64,000 nucleotides of DNA from Planococcus citri (lineage: Eukaryota; Arthropoda; Insecta; Hemiptera; Pseudococcidae): the NCBI RefSeq assembly GCF_950023065.1, contig NC_088678.1, positions 78,153,590-78,217,589 on the forward strand, given 5' to 3'. The notes under the pieces are model-generated. The model was not told the DNA's origin and made no database searches. It saw only the letters and a list, made by a program, of their open reading frames with translations. Positions 35,918 through 47,590 of this stretch are shown one piece after another (positions within the stretch are counted from its first letter, which is position 1; every line of letters begins with the position of its first letter). Position numbers and translations under genes: made by a program.

Positions 35918-35925
35918 CAATTAGC
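35918..35925. repeat. 8-bp target-site duplication (right)
   Basis: CAATTAGC, identical to 34322-34329. Confidence 0.88.
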
Positions 35926-36005
35926 TCGACACAGGGTCGAAATTCACATCGACATGTGGCATCCAAAAGTGGCAGATGCGGATGGGTTGACATTCACATT
36001 GAAAT
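35926..36005. repeat. Right arm of the split fold-back sequence
   Basis: Inverse of the block at 34206-34284, with shared ACAGGGT, GAAATTCACAT, GACATG and TGGCAGATGCGGAT-like segments. Confidence 0.75.
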
Positions 36006-36268
36006 TAGCATGGTCATTGTTGTACGGGTGGGAGGTGAGGGGGTGTCAACAAGTGTTGTCTCCCCTTCGCATTACAAGAGTTTCAGATAAGGGGGGACTT
36101 TTGTGAGGCAGCCAGTGCACTTGCTAAGGGCTTCTCACCAGCCACTCTCATTAGACTTAGGAGTACAAGGATAAACTAATTAAGATTAATTAATTTAGGC
36201 TGAAAAAATTAGGAAAGGAGGTAGGGTACGATTAGTTGAATTGGTCTATTTAGCATATATGTGCAATA

Positions 36269-36274
36269 TTTATT
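36269..36274 (-). terminator. Candidate poly(A) signal for the macro-domain gene
   Basis: AATAAA on the minus strand, about 70 bases beyond the stop of the OARD1-like frame. The spacing is reasonable for a short 3-prime UTR. Confidence 0.35.
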
Positions 36275-36343
36275 TACAACTTAAGGTAATGCATTTTGAC
36301 GGGTTATATACAGGGCTTCTTCTGGTCGATGTTGGGTCAACAT

Positions 36344-36793
36344 CTAGATCAGAATTGAAGCTGTTCCTCTTTTTGGGGTGCATACTCTGACAGTGACTGT
36401 GTGGTCTTTGAAGCATTCAATGATGGATTGCTTCACCGTTGGCCACTCTAGTTTATCCAGACTGCACCCTAGTCTTGGTACTGCTATCTTTTTGATCTTA
36501 AATTTGTCGCATTTGGCAGCAAGTGCTTTCATCGTTGTTACAAAATCCTTGATTGTTGGCTTATCATTGTACTGTTCTTTTGTGATAGCATAAAGGATGT
36601 AATTTCCATCTTTTTTGAGCTGGACTACTTCACCAACCTTAGCGACCCTTGACCACAGTGTGTCCTGGTTGTCAAAGGCTTGTCTGAACAGGAGCGCAAT
36701 GCCCTTGGACATCCTGAAGTTTCAGCTGACACAATGGTCCAAGGCAAACTGCGGGTATTGTCTGGAGAAATCAAAAGTATTCGCCAGTATTTC
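36344..36793 (-). pseudogene. OARD1/TARG1-like macro-domain gene with in-frame stop
   Basis: The intact 122-codon frame (36344-36712) is a macro domain most like OARD1 (TARG1, C6orf130), which removes ADP-ribose from glutamate/aspartate and deacylates O-acyl-ADP-ribose. Seen motifs: GIALLFRQAF (the glycine-rich phosphate loop region), YAITKEQYNDKPT with the lysine at the position of the family's catalytic lysine, and VPRLGCSLDKLEW with the catalytic aspartate. Homology continues upstream in the same frame (36725-36793; ...FDFSRQYPQFALDHCVS) but a TGA at 36722-36724 interrupts the HCVS-x-x-FRMSKG junction. Translation from the ATG at 36710 would lack the first beta strand and part of the ADP-ribose pocket. 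No intron is visible, and a TAA at 36794-36796 ends the upstream frame, so the true N-terminus or an upstream exon is missing. It is a retrocopy or transposon cargo that decayed recently, or a real gene with a sequencing error or upstream exon. Family assignment is strong; pseudogene status is likely but not proven. Confidence 0.8.
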
Positions 36794-36796
36794 TTA

Positions 36797-38689
36797 TGAA
36801 AATGGACCAAATCTAAGAATTAGAAGGGTGAAAAAACATAAATTTCATTTTTTTGGATTTCTTATATAATTTGAGAACTGTGGGAGAGGGAATGGGGAAA
36901 ACGAAAAAAAATTGTTTTACCATAGGACTATACAAATAAGGCACACCCTAAATTGCCTATCTACCCGTTGTGTCCCATCCTTGTGACCTCATAAGCACAT
37001 CTTCGCACTTCTTCCAAGTGAAGGTGAGACTATCGCATGTCCGATAGAAATTTTCGAAGTAGTTTAGAGGCTGCAACCGCGCATAAAACTCTCAGTGAGA
37101 TAGGGAATTTCGCGTGATGACCTGTATACGAAAGCCTAAGTACACCTATAGCTATTAATCACGTAAACTTTCATACCTCGATCCTTCAGCTTGATACTTA
37201 CACATACGAATTTATAATTGAAAAAATGTAAATATAGTAGCCCCAAGTTACATCATAGGGCAGCAGCTCGATCCTCGATCGTTATCGTGCTTCGATAATC
37301 AGAAACTCTTGTAACAATGATCTAGAGTATACGTATTATTTAGCATCTGCCTCGTGGCAATCCGTCATCCAACACTGTGTACATTCAAATTACCATTTGT
37401 AGTAGTCAAAGTACTCTCATACCTATATGCTTCATATTTGGAACACGCTTGCATATTGTATCTAATATTGACGAACGAACTCGTCTCGTGTGCGAATTTA
37501 TAATACTTTCTAGATGACAGAAATCGTGATTTGGAATACGTTGTATATTTAAATACATAAATATCAATTCAGCCTAAGACACGAACCGGATTCGTTGTAC
37601 GGTACCTACGTGTTTTCCGGTACCATACTGATCATATTATTATGGTGTATTGATGTGCAAGACTCACACAGTTCTCTGCGAGTGTCATCGTTGCCCAAAA
37701 ATTCACGTCGTCGTCGTCGGATTTCCTACAATTCCATATTTAACCATAGCAGCTTTTTAGTGGTTTTTTTTTTCTTCAAAGGTGTTAAATGAAAACGAAA
37801 GTATACCGGCTGTTGGTCTGTCTGCTCTGTTCTGTACTTACATAGTCAAGGCGACTTATGTAACCGGCCGACGATGCTCGCTCGTTAAAATCTCTGCACA
37901 ACAATGTATTGTGTAGACTTACAGACATACTAGACATGTACTCGTGTACTTGGGGATACGATGCAGTGTGTTAAATTGGTGTAAGTATATGGCGCACGAG
38001 CCAGCCAAAGGTGTCGACTGTGGACGTTTAAAGTACCTAGTCTGTGCTCTCTGGGCTACTGAGATAACGCCATTCGCCACTACCGAACATTGGATTTTCT
38101 GGCTTCTGGCTGCTGTTACACAATTAATTGTTGTACTGGACCGATGACATGATGGTCCTTGATTGAACGTTTATATGTAATGTGTACCTACTCGAACTGA
38201 TTAATTTGTCAAGATGTAAGTACGTCGGTTGATTGCAGAAGTTGAAGTCAAGTAGATAGAAATTTCACAAAATGTCGAGTATGGAGTAGACTAAGGTACA
38301 CATGTGTACTCACTCATTCGGTTAACATACATCTTTCGAGTAAACTAAACACATACGAGTATTATACACTTACACGTACCTACGTACATTACATTGTTTA
38401 TTCGTCAAATACACACTGTACGCATACGTGTCACTAACGGAATTCCTACAGAAATGACGAGCCTTTGTTTATACAAGAATCAATGCGCTTATTATTGGAA
38501 AGCAATCCGTTGAAAAGATGTTGAAGTTGATAACGACGTCAATGCCCCAAGTGGTTACATGTCACAGGACACCTTCCAGCTAAACGTTTAAAGTACAAAA
38601 TTCGAGAAGGAAAAAGTTTGTTAAGGTTAGACGTCGATGGTCAACTTGATCGATATTTTAATGGTGCATTTTTGTTCAGCAGGACTTTT
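36797..38689. other. Non-repetitive stretch without firm gene
   Basis: A short frame at 37989-38147 (+) starts MAHEPAKGVDCGRLKYLVC and ends in a hydrophobic segment (HWIFWLLAAVTQLIVVL). A frame at 37595-37792 has a hydrophobic start followed by a KNSRRRRR basic tract, but its start is not ATG. Neither has independent support. The sequence is dense in tacgagta and gtaccta tracts. Nothing else identified. Confidence 0.35.
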
Positions 38690-38840
38690 TTCTGAAATTT
38701 TGACCAAAAAAGAAAACCTTTTTTGCATTTTGACAGAAAAAAGGTGGAGATTTTTTGCAATATGGGCAAGAAATCAAGACTTTTACTTTTTGACAGTTTT
38801 GTCAAAAAACAATACTTTTTGGCAATTTTAGCAAAAAGTA
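38690..38840. repeat. Short block of the CAAAATTGTC minisatellite family
   Basis: Units such as GAAATTTTGACCAAAAAAG and GGCAATTTTAGCAAAAAG, in inverse orientation to the 17.6-kb array. Confidence 0.7.
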
Positions 38841-38981
38841 ACACTTTAAGCATGAAACTCAAAAGAGACAAATTAATTGATACGACGCAACACCCTGTTC
38901 GTGAAAACACAATCGTCTGTCTGGGTATTCCTCTTACTTAACCCTCAAGTTTATCTATTCTATAGCTATACAGCACACACA

Positions 38982-38998
38982 CACACACACGTAAACAC
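38982..38998. repeat. AC dinucleotide microsatellite
   Basis: About eight AC units. Confidence 0.9.
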
Positions 38999-39698
38999 CA
39001 ACAAAAAGGAAACAATTACCACACATGAACGAAACTCCTCTCTTCCATAATAATTACAGGCAAACAAAACCGCGTACATTAGTACATAGGAAAATATACA
39101 GATAAAATAAGGAATACGAAAATAAAATAAAAATAAACAATAATCAACATCAGGTACGAGTACATAACAGTCGTAATACGAGTATTATAAGAACATTACA
39201 GGAACCCACTCGAGTCCTCTAATACACACGTTTCCAGCCATTAAGCACGTCCTTATAAAAAACGAATATTTTATAATTTCATAGGCTCTCTGGTCTCTGC
39301 ATTAGTCTGCCTTCACTCTGCACAAACAGTATACATATTTATATGATTGACGCATACCTCTCTGTGGCTCTCTATAGACTAACCAGTACCACTCGGGGTA
39401 AAAAAATCTGGTCATATCCAAAATAGGCGCTGGTACAGTTACGTCGACGACCTTAATACGGAAAATTTGCACCTTGCACCTTGCTCCCTACCTATAATAC
39501 TCTCGGAGAATATTAATCGTTGACAAATAGTCGTCCGTTATAACTCGATAATACGAGTATCGCGCTATCATTAATTACATACAGATTTAATGCAGATTGT
39601 CGTCGTAATACGTGAGCTAGGTAATCGATTTGTAGCTCGGGCATGGGCAGCGCAAATGAAACAGACACAGAGGTGATCGACGTTCGACATTCGATGAG

Positions 39699-39932
39699 AT
39701 GGACATAGTACGAGTAGAATACCTAGGTACCTGTCAGCGTGTCAAAGATATACCACATTGGAAAAAAGAATACACCTTATTGATGGGATTCGGCTCGTTT
39801 GATTTACTTTTACAATGTGTATTGTGTATTGTTGATGATGATGCTGCTGCGGTCAGCCAGAAGAAATTGTGTTGTGCGTGTGAAGATGAAAGGGTCAGAT
39901 TCCTCATCCTGCGTGTGGATGTGGAAGTTTAA
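39699..39932 (+). CDS. 77-codon ORF of unknown status
   Basis: It starts with ATG (MDIVRVEYLGTCQRVKD) after a purine-rich AGATG context and ends in TAA. It is cysteine-containing in the second half (QCVLCIV, KLCCACEDERV) with a DDDAAA stretch from a GATGCT-type tract. Codon pattern is coding-like but there is no homology, promoter or splice evidence. Chance origin is quite possible. Confidence 0.2.
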   Translation: MDIVRVEYLGTCQRVKDIPHWKKEYTLLMGFGSFDLLLQCVLCIVDDDAAAVSQKKLCCACEDERVRFLILRVDVEV

Positions 39933-41658
39933 GCATACGTAGGTACGTATTATCGTGTGAATAAAGAGAGAGATGCATTCTGACAACAACCTGAACCCTT
40001 TTGCTCGCGTTTAAACGCTTACATGGGTGGATTGATTTAGATACGCGTGTAAATTATATCGTCTACGTGAAGATGACATGCAGATGAGGTGTTGAAAGGG
40101 TTCCATTAGAGTACAAGAGTATAGATGAGGTGTCGAGATGGGGTGAAATATTTCTTAAAAACCAGACAATTGGCGTTCGGGAAACAAAAAAACAAGTCAA
40201 GAGGTCTCATGGGGTAGATTTTTGAACTCACACTCTCCAAATTGAACGGAAGAATGATCTGAAACCTCCCAAAACAAAAATTTTGGGTTCATTTTTGAAG
40301 TTTTTGTCAATTTTTAAAAATTTTAAAAATTCGAAAAAGCTGTTTTTGAGGGCAATTTTCAAAATTTTTAATGAAATATAAATTTTTTCGACCAAAGTAA
40401 ACCGACATAAATGATTCCTCCTTCAATTTAACGGCCATTCAGATTTTTCAATTTTCTCCAGGAATTTTAAATCGCTTTGGAAGTGCCAGAATGGAACTTG
40501 AGCACCTTCAACTTTGAGGAGTGATTATTGGGCACCGTCTAGACCATTTTAGGTGGTTACCGCAAAATTTCGGAAGTTCCAGTTTGAAAATGAATTTTTG
40601 AAAGATTGGCGAATAACCTCAGAAAAAGTGAAAAAATATCAAATTTTCAAATAACAGGAAACAACCGCAATTTTATTTTTTTTGAGTCTCCAGCGAATTT
40701 TCAAATTTCTCATAGAAATTTCAAATCATGCTAGATGAACCAAAAATGAACTTTAGTAAGTACTTATAATTATTTTGATATTAATCAGCACCTTCTTCAA
40801 AAAAAAAAAAAAAAGCGAAAAATATCCCAAAAATCAACTTTTTTGATCCTAAAAGAAGAATAAAAAGCGCATCAGTAATACCATTCAATTCTACGTTGCA
40901 AATTTGATTCCCAGAGGTCGATGACCCTGGAGAAGGGTCGAATCACTTTGGAAGGTTGAAACTTGCAAAAAAGCACATCAGTGACATCTCCCTATTATGA
41001 TTGGAGAGGGAAGGGGGACAAAAATAGGGGTGAAATAAGGGATGGGTGTCCAAATCTGATTCTGATCTCTGACTCAGACAGATCCTGATTATTTTCAGTG
41101 AACCGGAACCGAAACGGAACCCGATCCCTTAAACCTGAACCCCGAAACTCTGATCCCTGATTCCAATCATTATCCGGGATCTTTCGAGTTCAAGGCCAAA
41201 ACAACTGGAAAGGATTTTCAGTGAATTTTTTCGAACAAGGTGGGTCATTTTTCCTTTTTTTTTCAAAAATAGTTTCAAAAAAAAAACAAAAAAAAAGAAA
41301 ACTGTGTTTAAAAAAAGTTGAATGGTGATTTAAAAAAAATTCAAACTTGAAAAATGAAATCAAACGAGCTCAAGCCAAGCGAAGCCAACAGCTTTCAAGA
41401 ATTCATGTATTGAGAAGTAGAAAAAAAGTTTCTTCTTGCAGGGAGGAGTTTATTTCCTTGATTCAAACTTTGAACATTTCTTGAATTTGACCAATAAGTT
41501 TTTTTTTATTAGGAATAGAAGAGCAAATAGCTTGAACGAAGCAAGGGCAAATAAATTGAAAATTTGAAGTCTGATTGAAAAAAAGCTGAATATTTTAATG
41601 AAAAGTGATTAAAAGCAGGACAACTGCAGGACTTGCAGGACCGTTAAACACTGAAAAA
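39933..41658. other. AT-rich degenerate repeats
   Basis: 40200-40800 contains blocks related to 45200-45750 (for example CAAATTTTTAGGTTCATTTTT-type and GGAGACTCCAGCNGATTTTTC-type text). 41090-41170 has a short GAACCGGAACCGAAACGG-type tract. No pol-like frame lies downstream of the gag relic. No gene supported. Confidence 0.55.
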
Positions 41659-42330
41659 TCATTTTTGTTCGAAATTGTCTGCTTGTGAGGCGTCATGATT
41701 CCAGGCTTCTGAGTCTGAAATGTGAACTAAGCCAATGAAAGCATACATTTTGTGTTCTTCTGCAACATTCATATGTGAGAAGTATTTTTCAAACTGTCTG
41801 ATGTATTCGTGAGGGTAGAATTTTCTTTCATCATTGAAATAAATTCCTGTGTTTTTAACTGCAATGGGGTCTACAGTCATCAACTTGCCTTCCGATCGAT
41901 TGCGACGAACCAATGGATTAGTCGAAGTTGAATTGTCACGTTGTTGCAACTCTTGTACCATCCGCACTAGGTTCGCACAATCGTTGATGCGACTGATCAT
42001 ATTGGTGGCAATATGATGTTTCGACTGTTTGAGATCTTTAGCGACATCCTTAGCAGTTCTTAACACATTTCTAGCAGTAATAGCATTATCTACGATACAA
42101 TGTTTTTGTAACTTCGAGTTATGTTGTAACATATGTAGATGCCCAATTACTACATTTCTTTTCTAAATTTGAAACATACTCCACGCAGGAATTCACCGCA
42201 ACGGATGTATCCTGTTGGTTTATATTCAAATTATTCACGTCATTTTCTAAAGCTTGAATGCTATTTTCGTGTAACGCCAGTTCAGTTTCAGTCTTCTCAT
42301 TAATCGAAGATTGCCACTCCAGAGTTTCAG
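41659..42330 (-). pseudogene. Gag-like retroelement relic
   Basis: A 157-codon minus-strand frame (41659-42132) ends with a segment typical of LTR-retrotransposon capsid proteins: FYPHEYIRQFEKYF, then a helix around EEHKMYAFIGLVH and SDSEAW. The N-terminal part is predicted helical. Upstream, 42136-42330, another frame gives a coiled-coil-like segment (SSINEKTETELALHENSIQ, then ALENDVNNL), so the coding sequence is broken by a frameshift near 42120-42135. More breaks occur between 42330 and 42480. No zinc-knuckle, protease or polymerase follows, and no LTRs were found. Exact clade (Ty3 or Belpaoa-like) cannot be set from this fragment. Treat as a decayed fragment. Confidence 0.62.
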
Positions 42331-45169
42331 TGAGTCGTTAACCCTTCCTGAGGAGTTGGTATGAACTCTGCAGGTTTGGTTGCCTGTCTCACACAAAGCA
42401 TATCAGTAAAACCTTCCCATTAAGTATATGCTGCAAATGTGTAGCCCACCGCTTGATTCAGGAGTGGGGATGAGCTAGGATGCTGAAATTGAGATATGTT
42501 GATCACAGCCAAAGTATTCATCCACGGAATAATGTTTTTGACAATTTTCATCAATCTGAGTTCCTATTATGGGTTTTCAAAACAAATAACTATTTATTAA
42601 TTTTCAATTTCGACTCTCCCCACTCCAGGGATCAATTTTAGTTTCCAAAGAAATTCTATTTCCCAAGTTAGACCTCATTTGACCTATTCATACTCGTACA
42701 AGCGTCCAGTCAAGGAATTTTAAAATTTTGAAGGCAATGAACCAGATCTGTGTAGTGTGTCTGTGTACTTACCTATTTAATTTTTTTTTTAAAATAGGCT
42801 CATAATATTTGTGAGAAAGAGAACTAAAATTGACAGGAAGAAGGCCCTGGGTCTTGAGAAAGTCAGAAAGAATCTGGAAAATCGATCTAGTAAACAATTT
42901 GCTCTTCAAATTTGAATTCTCTCATTTTGATCTTAAGTATACATATTGTATCAAAGAACTGTAAATACACGATTATATGGAAGGCTGATTTAAAGTCAAG
43001 TCCCAAGATACAGTCTGGAGGCAATGGACGAACGCGGATAAATAGTTTGGCATTCATTCGCATGAATTATTCCATATCCTCCCTCTTCGCGATTTGAAAA
43101 TCTCCACTGGGCAGTTGCAATACATCAAGCAATATCAGAAAACGATCCGCTGCACCCAAGTTCACCAAAGTCTCGTGAGACGATACACTACACTACGTAA
43201 GATGGAAATCCATCATCGATCGAAAGGATTGGCCAGATTATGTAACAGCGACGACGACGACGATGACGACGATGACCTGTCCCAATTGAGAAGATACGCA
43301 GTCATAAATTATACTCGGTTGGCAGGCGTGGTACCAATCGAGATGATTTTTTCTCGACTGCGAGGAATTTAGCCAGCACAAGTACAAGCACACCGCGCGA
43401 TACGGTAATGGATATACCAAATACCGTATTTGCCAATGCCAGTGGCGAATTATTGCGAGTATTTTTCCGATGATGATGATGATGATGATGAGATGATCTG
43501 GCTTGATACATGATACATGATACGATACTCGTCTGTGAAATAGCCGGAACACGTGGTGGGTATGGTATCCTTACATGTACGTATGAGCCTGGGAAAGTTT
43601 GAACCAGCTGTGAAGAAGGTACAAGGTGAAGTAGTTTTGCGTGTAGTTTTCATAGAGGTAGTTTAATAACGACTGTGTGAGTCGAGTGTTTTCTTTCGAG
43701 CGGAATGTGTCTTTGGAAAAAAGACACATCGACAGGAAGATATTTAACGAGTTAACACGTCTAAAACAATAAAAAAAACTACACGATGACGACGATTACG
43801 ATGAAGGCGGTTGTGTTGTTGGAAGTAATAATCCACATACATAATGTGTAAGTATACGTAGTAGGTGGCATTTGTTGTGTACGATATTATGCGGATTACG
43901 AAAAGAAAAAAAGTACCGGTATATGTGAGCGGAATTGTCGACCTAAAGACAAAAAATTCACATCATTTGTTGCCTGCTAGCCTGCCTATGGTCGTGTCTG
44001 TCGTGTGTGTTAACTAGATAACGTAATTATTACGCGGACATGACCAGCGATGGTGTGGACGACCGATCGGATAGTGGATGGTGGAGCAAAAGAGCACGTT
44101 GTTGGCGCACTTGATCAGCACAGCACAGTACGTCAGCCTGTGTTGCTAATGAACTTGATGGCGAGCACGACTTTACCTTACCTTACTGTCTGTATCGATT
44201 TATAAATTCACACAGCCGCTCTATCATTTCATCGTGAGAGGTTTCGTAATAGTAATTTGGACGATCGACGGAAATAACCTAGTAGATACCTGGCTAAATA
44301 CAACCAGTACCTGAAGACTGCGGACACAGGTGCAAGTGCGCGGTGCTTTGGGATTAATAACCGCGTGAAAAATAATATTAGCATGGAGTAGAGAGAGGAT
44401 TATAGTATTAAAATAGTGAGAAAACGATGATCGGCCTCGCGCCTGGTTTTCGACCTTCTGTATACGATCTTTGGACTCGTAGATCATCGTCTTCGGTCGA
44501 TCCTGGCTATGTTTCTGTTGTGTAATTTTCTATACCTATAAGTATGTTCATCAAACTAGCATTTGTTTGTCCTGTGTGTTGCTCGCCGTCGTCGTCTTAC
44601 TCCATTGTACGTGCTTTATTCAATTTACTCTGAAAGATGTGTTGTGTGGCGAGCTAGAGGCTCGATGGTCTCTCTCTCTGTTATTCAACTCTTCTTGCAC
44701 CATTAATCACTAGCGGTCGAGTTAATTATTTGTATGTGTGTACAAAATGATGATGAACACATTTGATTCGTCGATTTAAGTTATGTTGTGTGTGTATTGT
44801 GTATGTAGGTACACAGACTGCGCTCTGTGCAGCCAGCCAGCACCCCAAAGTCAACAAAGATACCAGTCGCATAGTCTTGGCTCTTGGTACCGTTGACCTC
44901 ATTAATTTCAGCTTTCAGTTTGGGTTTCTTTTGTTTGAGATGTGTGGTTGAGGTATTTTTAGTGCGAGATACGTACCAGACGAATAGATGATGGTTAATG
45001 GTGGCGATGTGGACAGGGCTATGGAATTAGGGGCCAACGATTTATTTGCTGGGGTATTCACTTTGTTGAGTCCATCTTGGAGATCTCATTGGACTCAATT
45101 TTTTTGGCTTTTCTAAACGCATATATTTCTCTAGCCGATTTCCAAGGAAACCTTTCTAAGTGGTATTCT
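42331..45169. other. Intergenic or intronic; GAT/GAC simple tracts
   Basis: GAC/GAT trinucleotide tracts lie at about 43247-43276 and 43470-43491 and create poly-Asp or poly-His frames. A frame at 44763-44951 contains an AG-flanked block (CAASQHPKVNKDTSR) after gtacacag, with a weak donor. It is not called. No other feature. Confidence 0.4.
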
Positions 45170-46460
45170 CCGATTTGAGCGAATGGAAAGAGCATGCCCT
45201 AAAATCAAGGTGACCAAAATTTCAGGGGCTAAAGTTTATTTTTGAATTTTTGACAAATTTTTGGTTAAAAAAAAAATCTTTAAAAAAGTTGTTTTAACCA
45301 TTTGGAGGTTTTCCAGCTCCCCATGTTGGAGAACCAAATTGCTTTGAAAAGTGTAGTAGAGTACCCTGCTCAATTGACTGAATCACAAAAAAGCTGAGCT
45401 TTTAAAAAAAATCATTTTGGAAAATGAAAGTTTTGAAAAAGCTCAAATCCTTATAATTTCCAATTTAAAAAAGAATATAAATTGGAAATTTTTTTCAAAA
45501 ATAATTCAACAATCAACAGCACTTTTTGAAAAGAAAAAATTAATGAGGAAAAAAATCGTAATAACGATGGTAAAAAAAATTCAATTTTTTGTGCAAAACG
45601 AACCAATGTGAATAATTCTTTCAATATTCAACTCGCACACATCAAAAATTAGTAGCTTTGAGTCATTCTGGAGTCTCCACCGATACTTCAATTTTTTCCA
45701 GAAATTTTAAATCGCTCTGGAACAGACTTAATCATTTGTTTCTAATTAACTAATAAGGGAAGTATTCCCAACCAACCCCTGAAAAGTTTTCGAATCGGAC
45801 AAAGCTAGATGGAAAAATCATTAAAAAATAGGCTACCAAACAAAATTTAAGGCTTTCAAGTTCATTTTTAGATTTTTGGTGAATCTTTGAAAATCAGAAT
45901 TTCAGCTAAAAATGTTCAGAAATGAACATTTTACCAAATTAAGCTAGAAAGCTGTAACTTAATAGGCACCCTATTTTTGACCTCCTGGATCGATTGGAAA
46001 TAAATTTCGAGCCATAAGGGAAGTATTCCCAACCAACCGCTCTGAAAATTTTTCAAACCAAGGCTAGGTAAGATGGAAAGGTTATTTAAAAATATCCCAC
46101 AAAACAAAATTTCAGGCTTTCAAGTTCATTTTTAGATTTTTAGTGAATTTTTGAAAATCAAAATTTCAGCCAAAAAAATGTTTAGAAATCAAAATTTTAC
46201 CGAATTGACCTAGAAAGCAGCAACTTGATTTGAACCCAGTCAAAAATAATCCACCAAACAAAATTTCAGGTTTGAAGTTCATTTTCAGATTTTTGGTGAA
46301 TTTTTGAAAATCAAAATTTCAGCCAAAAAAATGTTCAAAAGTCAAAAGTTTAACAAACTGAGCTAAAAAGCTGCAACTTAACGCGCACCCTATTTTTAAC
46401 CTACTGAATCGATTGTAAACAATTTCGAGCCATTTCGAGCTGTTCTGGAGGCTACAGCAG
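45170..46460. repeat. Degenerate tandem repeat, about 262 bp
   Basis: Two clear units start AAGGGAAGTATTCCCAACCA at about 45756 and 46017 and a third partial unit follows from about 46230. Shared blocks are AAGTTCATTTTTAGATTTT, TGGTGAATNTTTGAAAATCA and GCACCCTATTTTTGACCT. 45170-45750 holds more diverged relatives. Confidence 0.78.
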
Positions 46461-46829
46461 ATCTTTTGCGAGTTGGAATTTATACAAAATTTTACCTAGG
46501 TAACCAATCAAGTTGAAATACTGAACCAGGAACATGTTGTTAATTCCAGTTTCCCAAAAGACTCCTCAAAATATTCCTTGAAGATTCAAAGCAGCTTAAT
46601 AAACCTACTTCAATCGACTCGGAATGCTGAAGATAATAGATAAATAGATAGATAGAATTATTGAGTGTTTATTGCGGACCAGCGGAGGATTCTGGGTCAA
46701 TCTCCCCCCTCCTCAAATCTGTACCATTTTTTGGAATAAATTTCCCCCGAAACCCCTATTTTCAAATGTAAGAATTTCTTGCAATTTCAGAAACGAAACT
46801 TAACTTCTAGCCTTTAGGAGTAAAACGAT

Positions 46830-47590
46830 TATGGCAAGAAAAAAACTTTTTTTTTTGTATTTTGGCAGAAAAAACTACACTTTCTGGCAATTTTGACTAA
46901 AAGGGGGCTCATTTTGGCAATTTTGATTAAAAACTGGGCTTTTTTTGGATTTTTTTGGAATTTTTGACAAAAATTGGCCTTTTCAACAACTTTTACAAAA
47001 AAAAGTGTTTTTTGAAATTTTGGCAAAAAAGCGCATTTCTTGAAACAAAAAAACAAGACTCAGGAAAATTTTGGCCAAAAAATGTTTTTTTAATTTTGGC
47101 AGAAAAAATCAACTTTTTAGCAATTTTGATTAAAAACCGTGCTTTTCTGGAATTTTTAACAAAAATAAGTCTTTTCAACAATTTTTACACAAGAATGATC
47201 TCTTTTTTTTGAAATTTTGTCAAAAAACAGCATATTTTTTGGTGATCAAAAAAAAAAGACTTTGGGAGAATTCTGACCAAAAAAAGTTTTTTCAATTTTA
47301 GCAGAAAAAACCGACTTTTCGGCAACTTTGATTAAAAACCGTGCTTTTCTGGAATTTTTAACAATAATGGGTCTTTTTAACAGTTTGAAATTTTGTCAAA
47401 AAACAGCATATTTTTTGGTACTAAAAAAGCAAGACTTTGGGGGAATTTTGACCAAAAAAAAGGTTTTCTCCTCAATTTTGGCAGAAAAAACGACTTTTTG
47501 GCAATTTTGATAAGACAAGAGCCAGTCATTTTTATAATAACAAACATCCTTTTTCTTGGTAATTTTTTTATAATTTTGGCAAGAAAAACT
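46830..47590. repeat. CAAAATTGTC minisatellite, inverse orientation
   Basis: Units such as TTTTGGCAATTTTGATTAAA and TTCTGGAATTTTTAACAAAA, the inverse of the 17.6-kb family. Within it, a longer unit of about 195-240 bases recurs (for example AACCGTGCTTTTCTGGAATT near 47137 and 47338). Confidence 0.82.

Noticed and set aside
35741..36106. 121-codon plus-strand ORF
   Set aside because: It crosses three element boundaries (TA element, hAT and target duplication), so it cannot be an inherited gene.
43094..43372. 92-codon ORF with nine aspartates
   Set aside because: The Asp run is a GAC/GAT microsatellite and the rest has no support; antisense frames over the same tract are equally open.
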